Assembly (NCBI GenBank): GCA_037043455.1
Contig: JAWPHD010001345.1
Coordinates: forward strand, 124,001 to 188,000
Source of the DNA: Cyrtodaria siliqua
Lineage: Eukaryota > Mollusca > Bivalvia > Adapedonta > Hiatellidae
Direction of reading: 5' to 3'
DNA: 64,000 nt
Position numbers and translations under genes: made by a program. Every line of letters begins with the position of its first letter. Within the stretch, counting starts at the first letter, position 1. Below the pieces are notes generated by a model that searched no databases, had not been told where the DNA came from, and worked only from the letters and a program-made list of their open reading frames with translations. Of the stretch, positions 43,051 to 55,320 are shown one piece after another.

Positions 43051-43726
43051 AGCTTAATTCTCACATTTTCACACAAGGTATACTGTTTTGCGTTCAGTCT
43101 CAATGTAAACAAAAAATAGTTTGTTCCCAATGACGTCATTTCCGGTTATTCGCGCAAGAGTTTTTCCCCATAGATTTTTTTCGATTTTTTTAGCAATGCC
43201 TGTTCGCCTTTTCGGTTTTTATCTTTAAAAACATATTTTCACTAAACATACATCAATAGCATAGTAAACATCGTATTTATAATGATATTTAATAATTAAA
43301 AACATATCAACAACGGATTTGTTGATTTAGGAAAAATTTCGTCTTTAATATACGCCACTCTGTAAATGACATAATTTTAGACATGGAAGTCATCTTGAGT
43401 GACAGTTTGGCCATGAACACAAATCACAAATCTGTCTATCCATCAGCAGTTTCATAAAATAATATTCTAGTCTAGATTTGAAACAGTTTAATGACAATTG
43501 ATCACAATATATTTGGAATGGATTGACCCTCTAAGATTTTGGTAGGTCGCCAAAGATCGCCAAGTTGGTTAAAACTATGTAAAATTTATGGAAATTTGAT
43601 CGTGCAAATATCCATACAGTCTTTCCTATCAAACCTTGCATTCTCAGTACTTTGAGTACTTTGATGTATCATATATTATGTAGGGGAAATAACCCTGCAA
43701 GTGATGTGGAAAATATCGCCGCCAGA
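43051..43726. other. Spacer, possible promoter region of the exon to its left
   Basis: Nothing coding. GTCATTTCCGG and CCAATGACGTCA-like sequence lie about 75-95 bp upstream of the 43050 ATG, on the side where a promoter would be expected. Weak evidence. Confidence 0.35.
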
Positions 43727-45160
43727 TGTCGCACCGTTTCACTTTGCACGTAATGAAATCAGTTTCTGTCGAACGGATTGCGTTTGCATCGCATCGACTG
43801 TGTTTTCGCCCGATCATTTCACTTCGAACCGTATCAGTTCACTTTGTAACAAATGAACCGAGTTTACACGTCGCATCGAATCAATATGTACGTCATCAAA
43901 TGACTTTGCGTCGCATGGTTTGAAATTTTACATCGTATCATTTCACTACGAACCGTATCAATTCACTTTGTAACGAATGAACCGAGTTTACACGTCTCAT
44001 CGAATCAATATGTACGTCATCAAATGACTTTGCGTCGTATGGTTTGAAATTTTACATAGTATCATTTCACTTCGAACCGTATCAATTCACTTTGTAACGA
44101 ATGAACCGAGTTTACACGTCGCATCGAATCAATATGTACGTCATCAAATGACTTTGCGTCGTATGGTTTGAAATTTTACATCGTATCATTTCACTTCGAA
44201 CCGTATCAATTCACTTTGTAACGAATGAACCGAGTTTATACTGTATCATTTCACTTCGAACCGTATCAATTCACTTTGTAACGAATGAACAGAGTTTACA
44301 CGTCGCATTGAATCAATATGTACGTCATCAAATGACTTTGCGTCGTATGGTTTGAAATTTTACATCGTATCATTTCACTTCGAACCGTATCAATTCACTT
44401 TGTAACGAATGAACCGAGTTTATACTGTATCATTTCACTTCGAACCGTATCAATTCACTTTGTAACGAATGAACAGAGTTTACACGTCGCATTGAATCAA
44501 TATGTACGTCATCAAATGACTTTGCGTCGTATGGTTTGAAATTTTACATCGTATCAATTCACTTTGTAACGAATGAACCGAGTTTACACGTCGCATCGAA
44601 TCAATATGTACGTCATCAAATGACTGCGTCGTATGGTTTGAAATTTTACATCGTATCATTTCAGTTCGAACCGTATCAATTCACTTTGTAAAGAATGAAC
44701 CGAGTTTACACGTCGCATCGAATCAATATGTACGTCATCAAATGACTTTGCGTCGTATGGTTTGAAATTTTACATCGTATCATTTCACTTCGAACCGTAT
44801 CAATTCACTTTGTAACGAATGAACCGAGTTTATACCGTATCATTTCACTTCGAACCGTATCAATTCTCTTTGTAACGAATGAACAGAGTTTACACGTCGC
44901 ATCGAATCAATATGTACGTCATCAAATGACTTTGCGTCGTATGGTTTGAAATTTTACATCGTATCAATTCACTTTGTAACGAATGAACCGAGTTTACACG
45001 TCGCATCGAATCAATATGTACGTCATCAAATGACTTTGCGTCGTATGGTTTGAAATTTTACATCGTATCATTTCACTTCGAACCGTATCAATTCACTTTG
45101 TAACGAATGAACCGAGTTTACACGTCGCATCGAATCAATATGTACGTCATCAAATGACTT
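43727..45160. repeat. Satellite array, 124-bp unit with a 57-bp sub-unit variant
   Basis: The unit includes GTATCAATTCACTTTGTAAC, GAATGAACCGAGTTTACACG, TCGCATCGAATCAATATGTA, CGTCATCAAATGACTTTGCG and TCGTATGGTTTGAAATTTTA. Between whole units there are shorter pieces with GAGTTTATACTGTATCATTT that skip the TCGCATCG-to-TTTACATC part. About 11 units/half-units. CATCAAATGA and ATTTCACTTCGAA recur regularly. Confidence 0.95.
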
Positions 45161-45858
45161 CATGTTGAATTAAATGGCCTGTCATTGAATGGTTTGTAAA
45201 TATCCACATTTTGACGGTTATGGCTTCCCATAGTAAATTCTATCTAGGTGTATTTGTGATGCACCTCCCCAAAAAGGAACGTTAACATAAATATGAAGTT
45301 GACAGGGCTTCATTATTTCTTCTAATCCACCCACTATACTTATAGATTTTCATTAGTAAGAAATATAGCTTTGCGTTTTTATGTCTTACTTATAATGTCG
45401 TAAGGTATAAAATGCCTTTAGAACCGCGATGGTATACGACCAAACGACAGGGGTTTTGAGACCCCGTACAAAGTGTTATATGCATGTTGGTTGAAGCTAT
45501 GACAGGTTGCTTGCCTAGCGAAGCGTTATATATACTTTTTTTACTGAAAATAACGATGTGTTGCAGTTTGTGGGCTTTCCCCATACAGCATGTTTAATCT
45601 TGATGTTAAGTGAAGTAAAATTAAAACACTTAATAGGTAATTTTAAACAGGTTATCGAACTTTTTCAGTAAAACAATGCATACCCGAGCCAACTCCGTTT
45701 TCGCTTATTGGAGAAGGGGTTGGATAGGGTATGAAAGTTAATACTCGGACCACATAATGTATTATATTTTCACATGTGACATATTCACTGGAAAGTATAT
45801 AATAAATATATGTTTGTTTTTCTCATAAGAATCCTTGGCTCTTTTTTCTTTAATTGGG
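45161..45858. other. No recognised gene; one dispersed repeat
   Basis: 45688-45768 is the inverted partner of 17108-17195. The remainder is unassigned. Confidence 0.5.
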
Positions 45859-45996
45859 AGCATAGGGGCCCTTGTTACATCAGCATAGGGGCCCTTGTTA
45901 CATCAGCATAGGGGCCCTTGTTACATCAGCATAGGGGCCCTTGTTACATCAGCATAGGGGCCTTTGTTACATCAGCATAGAGGACCTTGTTACATC
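45859..45996. repeat. 23-bp minisatellite, 6 copies
   Basis: AGCATAGGGGCCCTTGTTAC + ATC repeated six times, the last copy diverged (AGAGGACC). It leads directly into the module repeat that follows, whose GGGAGC(A/T)TAGGGGCCCTTGTT start (also at 46097) supplied the unit. Confidence 0.92.
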
Positions 45997-47360
45997 AGTT
46001 TTACAAAGAGTTATAGGGAAGAACTTCAAAAATCTTCTTCTATGAAACTACAATATTTTTATTTATTATCAGCTTTTCTCATAAGAATTTCTTTAATTGG
46101 GAGCTTAGGGGCCCTTGTTGGAACAGTTTTACATAGAGTCATAGGGAAGAACTTCAAAACTATTCTCCTATGAAACTACAAGAGATAAAGGTTAAATTGT
46201 TTTATGTATTATCAGCTTATGGATCGGATCCTCTACCAAGTTTGTTCAAATGGTGACCCTGGGCTCAAATTTTGGCCCCAACCCAGGGATAACAGTTTTA
46301 CATAGACTGATATAGCGAAAAACTTAAAAAAGAATTCTTCTCTGAAACTACTGGGGCTAAAGGTTTAATATTTTGTATTTATTATCAGCTGATGTTCCTC
46401 TAAAAACAATGTTGAAATGGTAACCCTGGGGTCTAATTTGGTCCCGCCCCAGGAGGTCACAGTTTTACATAGACTTATATAGGGAAAACTTCAAAAAACT
46501 TCTTCTCTGAAACTATATGAGCCAAAGGTTCAATATTTTGTATTTAGCATCATCTTATTGTCCTCTACCAATTTTGTTCAAATGGTGACCCTGGGGTCCA
46601 ATTTGGCCCTCAACCAAGGGGTCACAGTTTTACATAGACTGATATAGCGAAAAACTTAAAAAAAAACGTCTTCTCTGAAACTACAGGGGCTAAAGGTTTA
46701 ATATTTTGCATTTATTATCAGCTTATGTTCCTCTAAAGACACTATTGGTGACCCTGGTGTCTAATTTGGCCCCGCCCCAGGGGGTCACATTTTTATATAG
46801 ACTTATATATAGGGAAAAACTTTAAAAATCTTCGTCTCTGAAACTACAAGAGTCAAAGATTTAATATTTTATATTTACACTCAGCTTATGGTCCTCTATC
46901 AAGTTGTTTGAATGGTGACTCTGGGGTCAAATTTGGCCCCTCCCCAGGGGTCACATGCTTTATATAGAGTAACATAGGGTAAAAACTTTAAAACAAATCC
47001 TCTTCTCTGAAACTACGAGAGACAGATGTTTAATATGTTGTATTTACCATCAGCTTATGGTCCTCTACCAAGTTTGTTCAAATGGTGACCCTGGAGTCAA
47101 ATTTGGCCCTATCCCCGGGGTCACATGTGAAAATTGGTTTGTTTTAAAGCCAGCCAGACTTGAGCTAAATATTACCCTCCCCTTTCTTAGTAATTGAAGA
47201 CAGTTTATATAAAACTAGTTTCATATTGCCATATCTGACACACAATCCTTCTATCCCACCCCGCCCCACCCCACCAAACCCCACCCCACAACACCCCATC
47301 CCAACATGGACACCATACAGCCAGTAGAGCGATACAGGCCCTCTTGGGCCTCTTGTTTAG
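45997..47360 (+). repeat. Dispersed repeat, about 7 tandem modules of about 165 bp
   Basis: Each module has a GGTCACAGTTTTACATAGAC part, TTCTTCTCTGAAACTAC, TTTAATATTTTGTATTTA, CAGCTTATGGTCCTCTACCA and GTTCAAATGGTGACCCTGGG. The last module ends in a unique tail with C-rich DNA (CCCCACCCC) and CTTGGGCCTCTTG. Reverse-complement pieces are at 25018-25165. Such repeats are typical of mollusc genomes in my recollection. Confidence 0.9.
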
Positions 47361-49837
47361 AATTGGATACGATAGGTCGGCTATGGAAAATTTACCTTTA
47401 GGGCGTCAAATTAAGATCGGAATATCAGATCACGTTGTTGTCGCTTGAGGCCGGTGTCTAGCTAAAGAAAAATTTACGTATTTTATGTAAATCATATGTA
47501 CTCATTGTTTTTCAGACTCAGAACTTATTCATGGTTTATTTTTATCACTTTATACGGAAAAAGTAAACAAATGTATTTGATTAGGCCTCCAAAGGTCCAT
47601 TATCATACTCTTTTTTATTATGTTATGCAATTTTAATAATGTAATTCCAAATTCAAATATTTGAGTTGCTGAATTACTTGATTGCTGCATATTTTTCCCG
47701 TTCTTTTAGTTCAGCTGGTCATCCAATGGCTTATACCTAGAACTAATAAATATATATGTATTACGTTGTATTATAGTTGTTACTTCTATGAGAAGGGTGA
47801 GTATTAAGGGAAATATAATTTCTTTCGTTTGAGTGAAACGAATTAGACAGAAATTACTTTCCCTTGATGTGATTGCTTCTCATATTAAAACCGTATTACT
47901 ATACACGTCCAAATATATTAAAATTCCAACAACTTATGAGCACAAATAACAAGATAGCTTTAATAAAATTATGCAATTTCATTGACGTTATTCTGAAAAA
48001 TGTATAATTGTGTATCGATTTATAATACACATTAAAGCAGTTTTAGCCTATTTTTGTTTATATTACATGTATATTGTAATCATGTGTATTTTGTAAAATT
48101 ACGAAGTTTTAGAACTGTCAATAGTACATAAACTAAATGACGCCAATACAAAGACAATGACTTTCTTTCCATTATGAATGTTTAACTGTATTGTGTGTGT
48201 TTTGTAATACTATATTGTTATACACAAGACATAAGAACCCCGACAATACCTTTTCACAGGTTTCGTTTTCGTATCATTATATCTCCACCTGTGTACATGT
48301 TGTGCAATATAATAAGGCGCATGTTGAACTATGCTACTTTTCCGTGTGATACTAATTAAATAATAACTTACTGTTAAACACATAAGCATTGAAGTAAGAT
48401 TCTTAATTTCCTACCTGTAAATAGTAGCTCCAGTATCACTGAATCACTGTTGAACTGTTTACACATTGTTCGAAGAAATATCTAAAGGCAGTACGTCGAA
48501 GTCCCGTGCAAACATTGATTTTCATGTAGCTTAGTCAAATGCATGTCTTATATAAGCCGTAAAGAAATGAACCTACGTTGTATATTGTTATATTTTGATT
48601 TGCATGCATCTATAGATCTAAATGCATTACTTAATATTAACCATAATTCAATATTTAATATGTTACTACTATTTGTATTATAGTCTATATGGTTAAAGGA
48701 AGGGAGACCGGCATGATATATAAATAAATATACACGTGTCTATGCATGCTCAGTTGTCTCCCCTCTGACACCGATGAACAATAGCTATCTTAACTTACAT
48801 CATACCTTCTTATCTGACTGTAGATTATTTTGTGAAAACTATCAGTTCTGCTCTGCACTATCATCATTTTCTCTCGCTGTACTACCACCTTTATTTGTCA
48901 TAACGATTACCATTTACAGTTGAATTTGCATTATATATTATATCCATTGCTGTTTTACACATGTAAAATCTTGGAATAAAATAATTTGAATTGAATCATA
49001 GAGGGCGCAATCGTAGATTGGCGTTGAGGTAGCCAAATAAATCATTCAGCCTTGGAGAGCAGACTATGTTAGACGTTGTAAAATTGAGTTGTTTTATAGA
49101 AAACTTATTGCAGCAACTCAAAAATGTGGATTTGAAAAAATTTCAGGATATTGATGTTGTCCTGTTGTGTTGGTTTTCAGTGATCATTGAAACGTTTGTA
49201 CTTTTGCTGGTCAGAGATCAAGTCCGAAATCTTATCCTGAGAGATACTACAAATAAAAATGTTAATCGGATACACGTTTCCCACAGGGTTTTTCGATTTT
49301 CGCGGACGGCCTGGTATCACTTTGATGGTGCTCTGTTAAAAGTGCGAATGTGATTAATGGAACTGATGAAATAGGGTGGACATGCAATATCATAGAAATG
49401 ATGGCCCAAATGTTCGAGGATCTGTTGGCTTATCTTCGGTTTGAGTCAGGATTTCAAATGTCTCTGAGATTCCGATACATCAATTATAGTCAGTCAGACG
49501 GAGTATCTGAAAGCTCTCTATTCTGAAAGAACAGCAATTATATACATCTCCTAGTACAAAAACAATTTATGAGAAAATGAAATTGGAAGGTTTTCCCTAA
49601 CCGAAGGATAGGTTAGCCGACTTTTGAAAAACTGGGCTTATATCATTATCAGCATTGATATGTGCCATAAGTCGAACAAAAATGTTTCAGGTAAAGGGGA
49701 TAATGGATTCCTTGTATGATTTAAGGATATCTCCCTTGGTTATGCAGTCATGGACAGTCATTACGTAAAGTACAGGCTGTATAAAGAGCCTTTTAGTGAT
49801 TTAGGCACTGATTAGTATGAATTAATGTGGTGATGTT
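47361..49837. other. No recognised gene; one 105-bp dispersed copy
   Basis: 47712-47822 (GGTCATCCAATGGCTTATACC, then AATAAATATATATGTATTAC) recurs at 49852-49960 with over 85% identity, and a trace continues at 47908-47935 against 50373-50400. An open frame at 49066-49353 (95 codons with a hydrophobic VVLLCWFSVIIETFVLLLV segment) has no recognised homology. (GAATT) tail-like ATTTGAATTGAATC at about 48984-48997. Confidence 0.45.
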
Positions 49838-49851
49838 TTGTGTCATAATGC

Positions 49852-50476
49852 CGTCTGCCGGTCATTCAATGGCTTATACCAAGAAATAATAAATATATAT
49901 GTATTACGTTGTGTTGTAGTTGTTACTTCTATGAGAAGGGTCAGTGTTAAGGGAAATAAAATATTTAACGACTGCGGCTTCTCTTATATTTGGGACTTTC
50001 AACATAATCCTCCAAATAACAACATTCACATCTTGATCAAAGACACGTTGACTAACCATTTTAAACAGAACTGGTCAGCGAATATTACACAATATTCAAA
50101 AGAAAAAAGTGTAACCTGTATAAAGACAATACCCGACTTGAATTTTATATAAAACACTTACCAAGAAATTAGGCATTAACATTTTTAAGTTTTGAACCGC
50201 GAACCACAAACTGCCTATTGAAACAGGGAGGTGGCAAATTCTTACTGTGACCTATCTCAACGACTGTGTACATACTGCCAAAACGACATAGGCGACGAAT
50301 TTCACTATATTATGCCCTGTCGACATTTTCGTATCAAAAGAAACCAGCTTTTGCCGAGCAATTATCATCAACGTCCAAATATATTAAAGTACAACCAACT
50401 ACTTTTAAGAAATTATATATATACTTTTGTCATTTGTATTTCATATTTTATTGTATTTCACATTTTATTACGTTAA
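49852..50476 (+). pseudogene. LINE (non-LTR) ORF2 C-terminal part
   Basis: Open pieces at 49838-50152 and 50231-50476 in related frames. The first gives CGFSYIWDFQHNPPN and HFKQNWSANI; the second gives RLCTYCQNDIGDEFHYIMPC and RPNILKYNQLLL. CxxC plus D-E-x-H-x-x-x-x-C is the Cys/His cluster found after the RT in many mollusc non-LTR elements. The RT core is missing and a frameshift/stop near 50151 separates the two pieces. Confidence 0.7.
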
Positions 50477-50529
50477 TTCAGTTTTGTATTCGTACTTACT
50501 TACATATAATTTGTAATTGTTTGGTGTAA

Positions 50530-51475
50530 ATACGCATAGCCAATTAGAAGTACAATTATGTTTTAACATGTATATGGAATCACTCAAACAAACAGTCAAA
50601 TGTAAATACGCATAATCAATTAGGTATATAACTATGTTGTAACTGTAAGATATATTATGAAACATTCAGACAAACGGTCAAATGTAAATACTCATAATCA
50701 ATTAGGTATATTACTATGTTGTAACTGTAAGATATATTATGAAACATTCAGACAAACAGTCAAATGTAAATACCCATAATCAATTAGGTGTATAACTATG
50801 TTGTAACTGTAAGATATATTATGAAACATTCAGACAAACGGTCAAATGTAAATACCCATAATTAATTAGGTGTATAACTATGTTGTAACTGTAAGATATA
50901 TTATGAAACATTCAGACAAACAGTCAAATGTAAATACCCATAATCAATTAGGTGTATAACTATGTTGTAACTGTAAGATATATTATGAAACATTCAGACA
51001 AACGGTCAAATGTAAATACTCATAATCAATTAGGTATATAACTATGTTGTAACTGTAAGATATATTATGAAACATTCAGACAAATGGTCAAATGTAAATA
51101 CGCATAATCAATTAGGTGTATAACTATGTTGTAAGATATATTATGAAACATTCAGACAAACGGTCAAATGTAAATACGCATAATCAATTAGGTGTATAAC
51201 TATGTTGTAAGATATATTATGAAACATTCAGACAAACGGTCAAATGTAAATACGCATAATCAATTAGGTGTATAACTATGTTGTAAGATATATTATGAAA
51301 CATTCAGACAAACGGTCAAATGTAAATACGCATAATCAATTAGGTGTATAACTATGTTGCAACATATATTATGAAACTTCAGACAAACGGTCAAATGTAA
51401 ATACGCATAATCAATTAGGTGTATAACTATGTTGCAACATATATTATGAAACATTCAGACAATAGGTCAAATGAA
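50530..51475. repeat. Tandem array, 82-bp unit (75 bp variant), about 11 copies
   Basis: Units with ATTCAGACAAACGGTCAAAT, GTAAATACGCATAATCAATT and AGGTGTATAACTATGTTGTA. The right half uses a shorter unit that lacks TAACTG. The first, most diverged unit (GTGTAAATACGCATAGCCAATTAG) directly follows the LINE coding end, so the array appears to be an expanded 3' UTR. Confidence 0.93.
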
Positions 51476-52654
51476 ACGGAAAGCATAAAGACAAACTAGC
51501 CGTGCCGTGCGTATCCCATTCCCAAACTCAACATAACCTAGCTAAATGAAAAGCATGCACAATCAATTTTATTAAAATAAGTAAAATTCAACTTACTATA
51601 ACAGTTTGTCTGTCTGTCACCCATAGATACTATCCAAAGTCAACTACACATTGTCTAATTCCCCAACCATGTACAGACAACAATACATTACTGAGTAACA
51701 CGGAAAACCCGTGAAATATATGACACCAGTTATTATTAGAATATAACGGACCTCTGACCCCACCAAAATGCATCCTTGTTAGAGGCTGTCGAAGGGGAAC
51801 GTACTATATTACATTAGTTGAGTTAACTATGTGTATATTAAACTGGTCGCAGACTAAACTGGTCAAAAAGTGTCCATTATACAATATGTGTATTTATAAT
51901 GTTTCATGTTCGGTTTTACTTCTTTGTTTAAGTTTCCAGCTCAAGCATGCCTATGAAAATCGCCAATTGTTGATGCAGGATACAAATGACACATACATTT
52001 ACTATTAACGTTCAATAAGCTAATGCTGGAACTTCGTTAGAGGTGTTTTTGTGGTTTTGTGTTGATGTTTTGTTTTTTGTTCGGGTATATATGTATGCCT
52101 ATTGAAAATTATATTCCAGTTGTATGCTAGCTATTTGTAAAAAAAAAAAAAGAAAGTAGTAATAATAATAAAAATGCATATATAATATATGTATTCTTAG
52201 ATTGGATAGGGGAGGCAACTCGTCTGGGCGTTGCACTACTGGCGAAGGAGTGTACATCCTTATCAGGTGGGACGAGTATTCTCCCTTATATAATAGACTA
52301 TATGTGAAGCTAGTGAACCAACACGACGGAAATGTCTATTTAATTATAAACAACTTTATTCCCCCTGTCAAACTGATAAAGATCTAAAACCTAAAATGAA
52401 AACCATATACCTTGGTTGATGAATTTAAACAACATAATTTATTATACAGATTAACTATGTTCACGCATTAAAACTGTACATACTACGTTATCACCATTTC
52501 CCACTGTATATATAATATATATATATGCTACATGTGTGTTCATGTTGTTGCACTTGTATGTTTGTAATCATGCAAGTATGTAGCTTTAGATGTAAATAAA
52601 GAATCCTGTTCTGTTTTGGCAATTTTTATATTGTTGATAAACGTATTCGGCATC
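51476..52654. other. No recognised gene
   Basis: A short A run and (AAT)n at about 52140-52175. AAATAAAGAATCCTGTTCTG at about 52595 resembles a retroposed 3' end. An open frame at 52202-52387 has no recognisable features. Confidence 0.45.
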
Positions 52655-52939
52655 TGTTTTCGAAAATATTAATGCCAGTCCATTGAGGATTTTAGTATAA
52701 AATGGTGTTGTAGAGATCAGGCGGACCCAAACTCTCTTTCAACTTGGAAAAAGTCAATTTTTAAAATTATAGATACATGTATTAACTTTTATAATGCTAA
52801 CCCCTCTTTACTTCCTCCGCGGCCTAGGATTTCCTTTCGTAATTTAAAATCGGGAATTCAAGAAGTTCATACTAAATTTGTTTTAGTTCCTGCTGATAAA
52901 GTAGCTAATAATGTAATTATTGTTTGACGCCTACATTAT

Positions 52940-54830
52940 GTCAATGTTTTGTCTCTGGAACTCGGTAGCACTAATTCGTATACTCCAGTTCAATATACTG
53001 AGGATGATGTTGTTTCCACACATATCACTCGGTGCACTACTTTAAAGGCTAGGATAGACGAAAAGCAGAACAAACTGCTAACTATGTACTGGATTCCTAA
53101 ATTACATAACAATCCGTATAAGGCCCGCTTTTTATTTCGAATTCTAGCGCCTGCACCACAACATCTCTAATATGAACTTGTAACTTCTTGTCTTACTGCC
53201 GTTAAAGATCACGTTAAACCATAGTGTGCTAAAACTTATGAAAACTCTGGGATTAATTTGTTTTGGTCTATTGAAAATTCAGGAGACGTTCTTGATAAAA
53301 TTTGCAATAAACGTCAAGTTTCATCTATAAGCACTTATGACTTCTCTACACTATATACAACATTACCACATCACATTATCGAAGACAAGCTTAGTGCTCT
53401 TATTAAAAGAAATCGCTAAGGAAAATACTACATTTTTGGCCTGTAATAATATTAAAGCGTTTTTTACTAAACGGCAGTTTAGACAATTACACTATGTGGA
53501 CTTGCCAAGAAGTTTGTGAAGAACTCATATTCCTATTATACACTATTTTCGTCAGGTATGGAACTACCGTTTATAGACACATTGTTGGTATCCTAAGGGT
53601 ACGAACTGTGCACCCCTTGTAGCAGATTTGTTTTTATATTGCTATGAAAAAGATTTCATGTTGAGTCTTTCACCAGATACCCAGGTAGATGCTATTTAAG
53701 CCTTTAATGACACCTCTCGGTATCTGGATGACATATTGGACATTGACAACCTTTCTTTTCTACTATGGTTAATAATATATACCCTAAGGAACTACATCTT
53801 AACAAAGCTAATATTTCTGATACTAACGCTTCTTTTCTCGATTTACATCTCTCCACTGAAAATGGTGAAATAATTAGCAAAATAATGACTTTAATTTTGA
53901 TATTGTTAATTATCCCCATTTAGATGGGGATGTTCCCCGTGTAACTTCTAACGAGGTCTATGTGTCTCAACTTATTCGTTTTACTAGAGCTTGTACTCGA
54001 GTTGAGGACTTTAATATGCGTAATCTTTGTATAACTAAAAGGCTACGCCATCAGGGCTACCGTTACCGTAAACTTCATAAAACCTTTGCAAAATTGTATT
54101 ATTGTAACACTGATCTCCGTTCCAAATATGAAAGTAATTTAAGAACTCTTCTGCGACAAGGACTATCACAACCTGACCTCTATGGTGACGTGATTTACAA
54201 ACTTCGTAAGATCCATGGTCATGATCACTTTCATACTATCTTTGTTAAACTTCCGATTAAAGGCTCTGGGTATTGTTTAACCACTCATAGGATATGTTGT
54301 CTGCTTTTTAATTTAGTCTTTTGGCTGTTACTTGTGATACGCAGGCTTCATAACCACTGCTCCCAACTAAATTCCATTATGTTTATTTCGCTCTTCGGGG
54401 CATTTAATTTTAATAGATACTGGGACCATACGCCGTACGACATGGGGAAGAAATATACTCCATGTCCACCGCCATATGCATGCCATCTTCGGGATGGTTG
54501 CAATTTTGTACTATTGATTTTATGAATATTGAGTTCTGATCAACCCGGGGCTAGAGGGCGTGAGCGGTAGCTAGCATATTTCACTACCGTTCATGAACAG
54601 TCTCAATCAAACCGAGACTGCAATATTTCGTATATGTCGTGTTCGGCCGTTTCCAAAGGTCCACTCTCATACTCGTTTGTTAAAAGGTTTATCAAAAGAT
54701 GTTATGACCCGATCATTTTTCAACGCTCTGCATGCTTGGTGGTGGACCAATTTACAGTTCGCCACTATGCTTTCCTCTTTAATTGTGCGATGACAGAACA
54801 GGCTGTGGACCTGATGCCCAAAAGGGCAGT
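52940..54830 (+). pseudogene. Penelope-like reverse transcriptase, decayed and interrupted
   Basis: Pieces in order: 52949-53170 (MYWIPKLHNNPYKARF), 53337-53519 region, 53583-53705 with TNCAPLVADLF-like sequence and a RYLDDILDIDN-type box, 53962-54250 (SQLIRFTRACTRVEDFN, YRYRKLHKTFAKLYYCN), and after the nested insert 54670-54830 (RSACLVVDQFTVRHYAFLF). Many stops and frameshifts. Confidence 0.8.
54250..54660. mobile_element. Nested insertion in PLE copy 4, with target duplication
   Basis: Before the insert the PLE reads CACTTTCATACTATCTTTGTTAAA (in two parts: CACTTTCATACT and TCTTTGTTAAA); the sequence after it restarts with CACTCTCATACT and GTTTGTTAAAA before the RT continues. The roughly 24-bp target duplication has diverged slightly. 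The inserted 410 bp has GAGCGGTAGCTAGCATATTTC and CTCAATCAAACCGAGACTGC, a sequence type I know as a mollusc dispersed repeat. It holds no coding sequence; the 187-codon frame that runs into it from the PLE is spurious beyond 54250. Confidence 0.7.
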
Positions 54831-55320
54831 GACGTTTAATGTTTGTCTGCAATATTGTATTGTCGTGCCCTCAATGGTTTGTTCTCTTGTTGCTCTGGCT
54901 TCTGTCAAGTCACTGAGTACCTTCTTTTTTGCTTTGTAGTCTATTGCTTTTTTGTATTATATGTATCTTTGTGTTTTAATTATATTGCCTATTAATGCTG
55001 CCTTGTTGGTTAGGGAATAGTTCATGGCGGAGATTTCTTTATTTACACTGTCCCATTTTATTGGTATGACAGTAGGGTAAGTGTGAGGTCTGGTGCACCC
55101 TAGAACCTGGTTTAAACCGCAGCGGCCTTTTTTGCCCCTGACCTTTCCAAGGAGGTAGCCCTATTGTCAACCCTTTTGTGTTTGTGATGTCTTAATTTGG
55201 CCTTTTATTCATCTTTAAAGTTGTTATTTGTTTCTGTGTGTGTTTGTGGTTGACTGTCGTCGTTGAATGCTACTTTTCCTGTTCGAGTTTTTTATATCTA
55301 TACTGAAAGGAGAAAGAAAC

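Larger units (their letters stand above)
52655..55320 (+). mobile_element. Penelope-like element (copy 4), longest copy
   Basis: Plus-strand PLE of about 2.7 kb (about 2.25 kb without the nested insert). It begins like copy 2, has all RT segments and a complete 3' tail (GTTGACTGTCGTCGTTGAAT ... CCTGTTCGAGTTTTTTATAT at about 55250-55305). Its interior is interrupted by an unrelated insertion at about 54250-54660. Confidence 0.85.
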
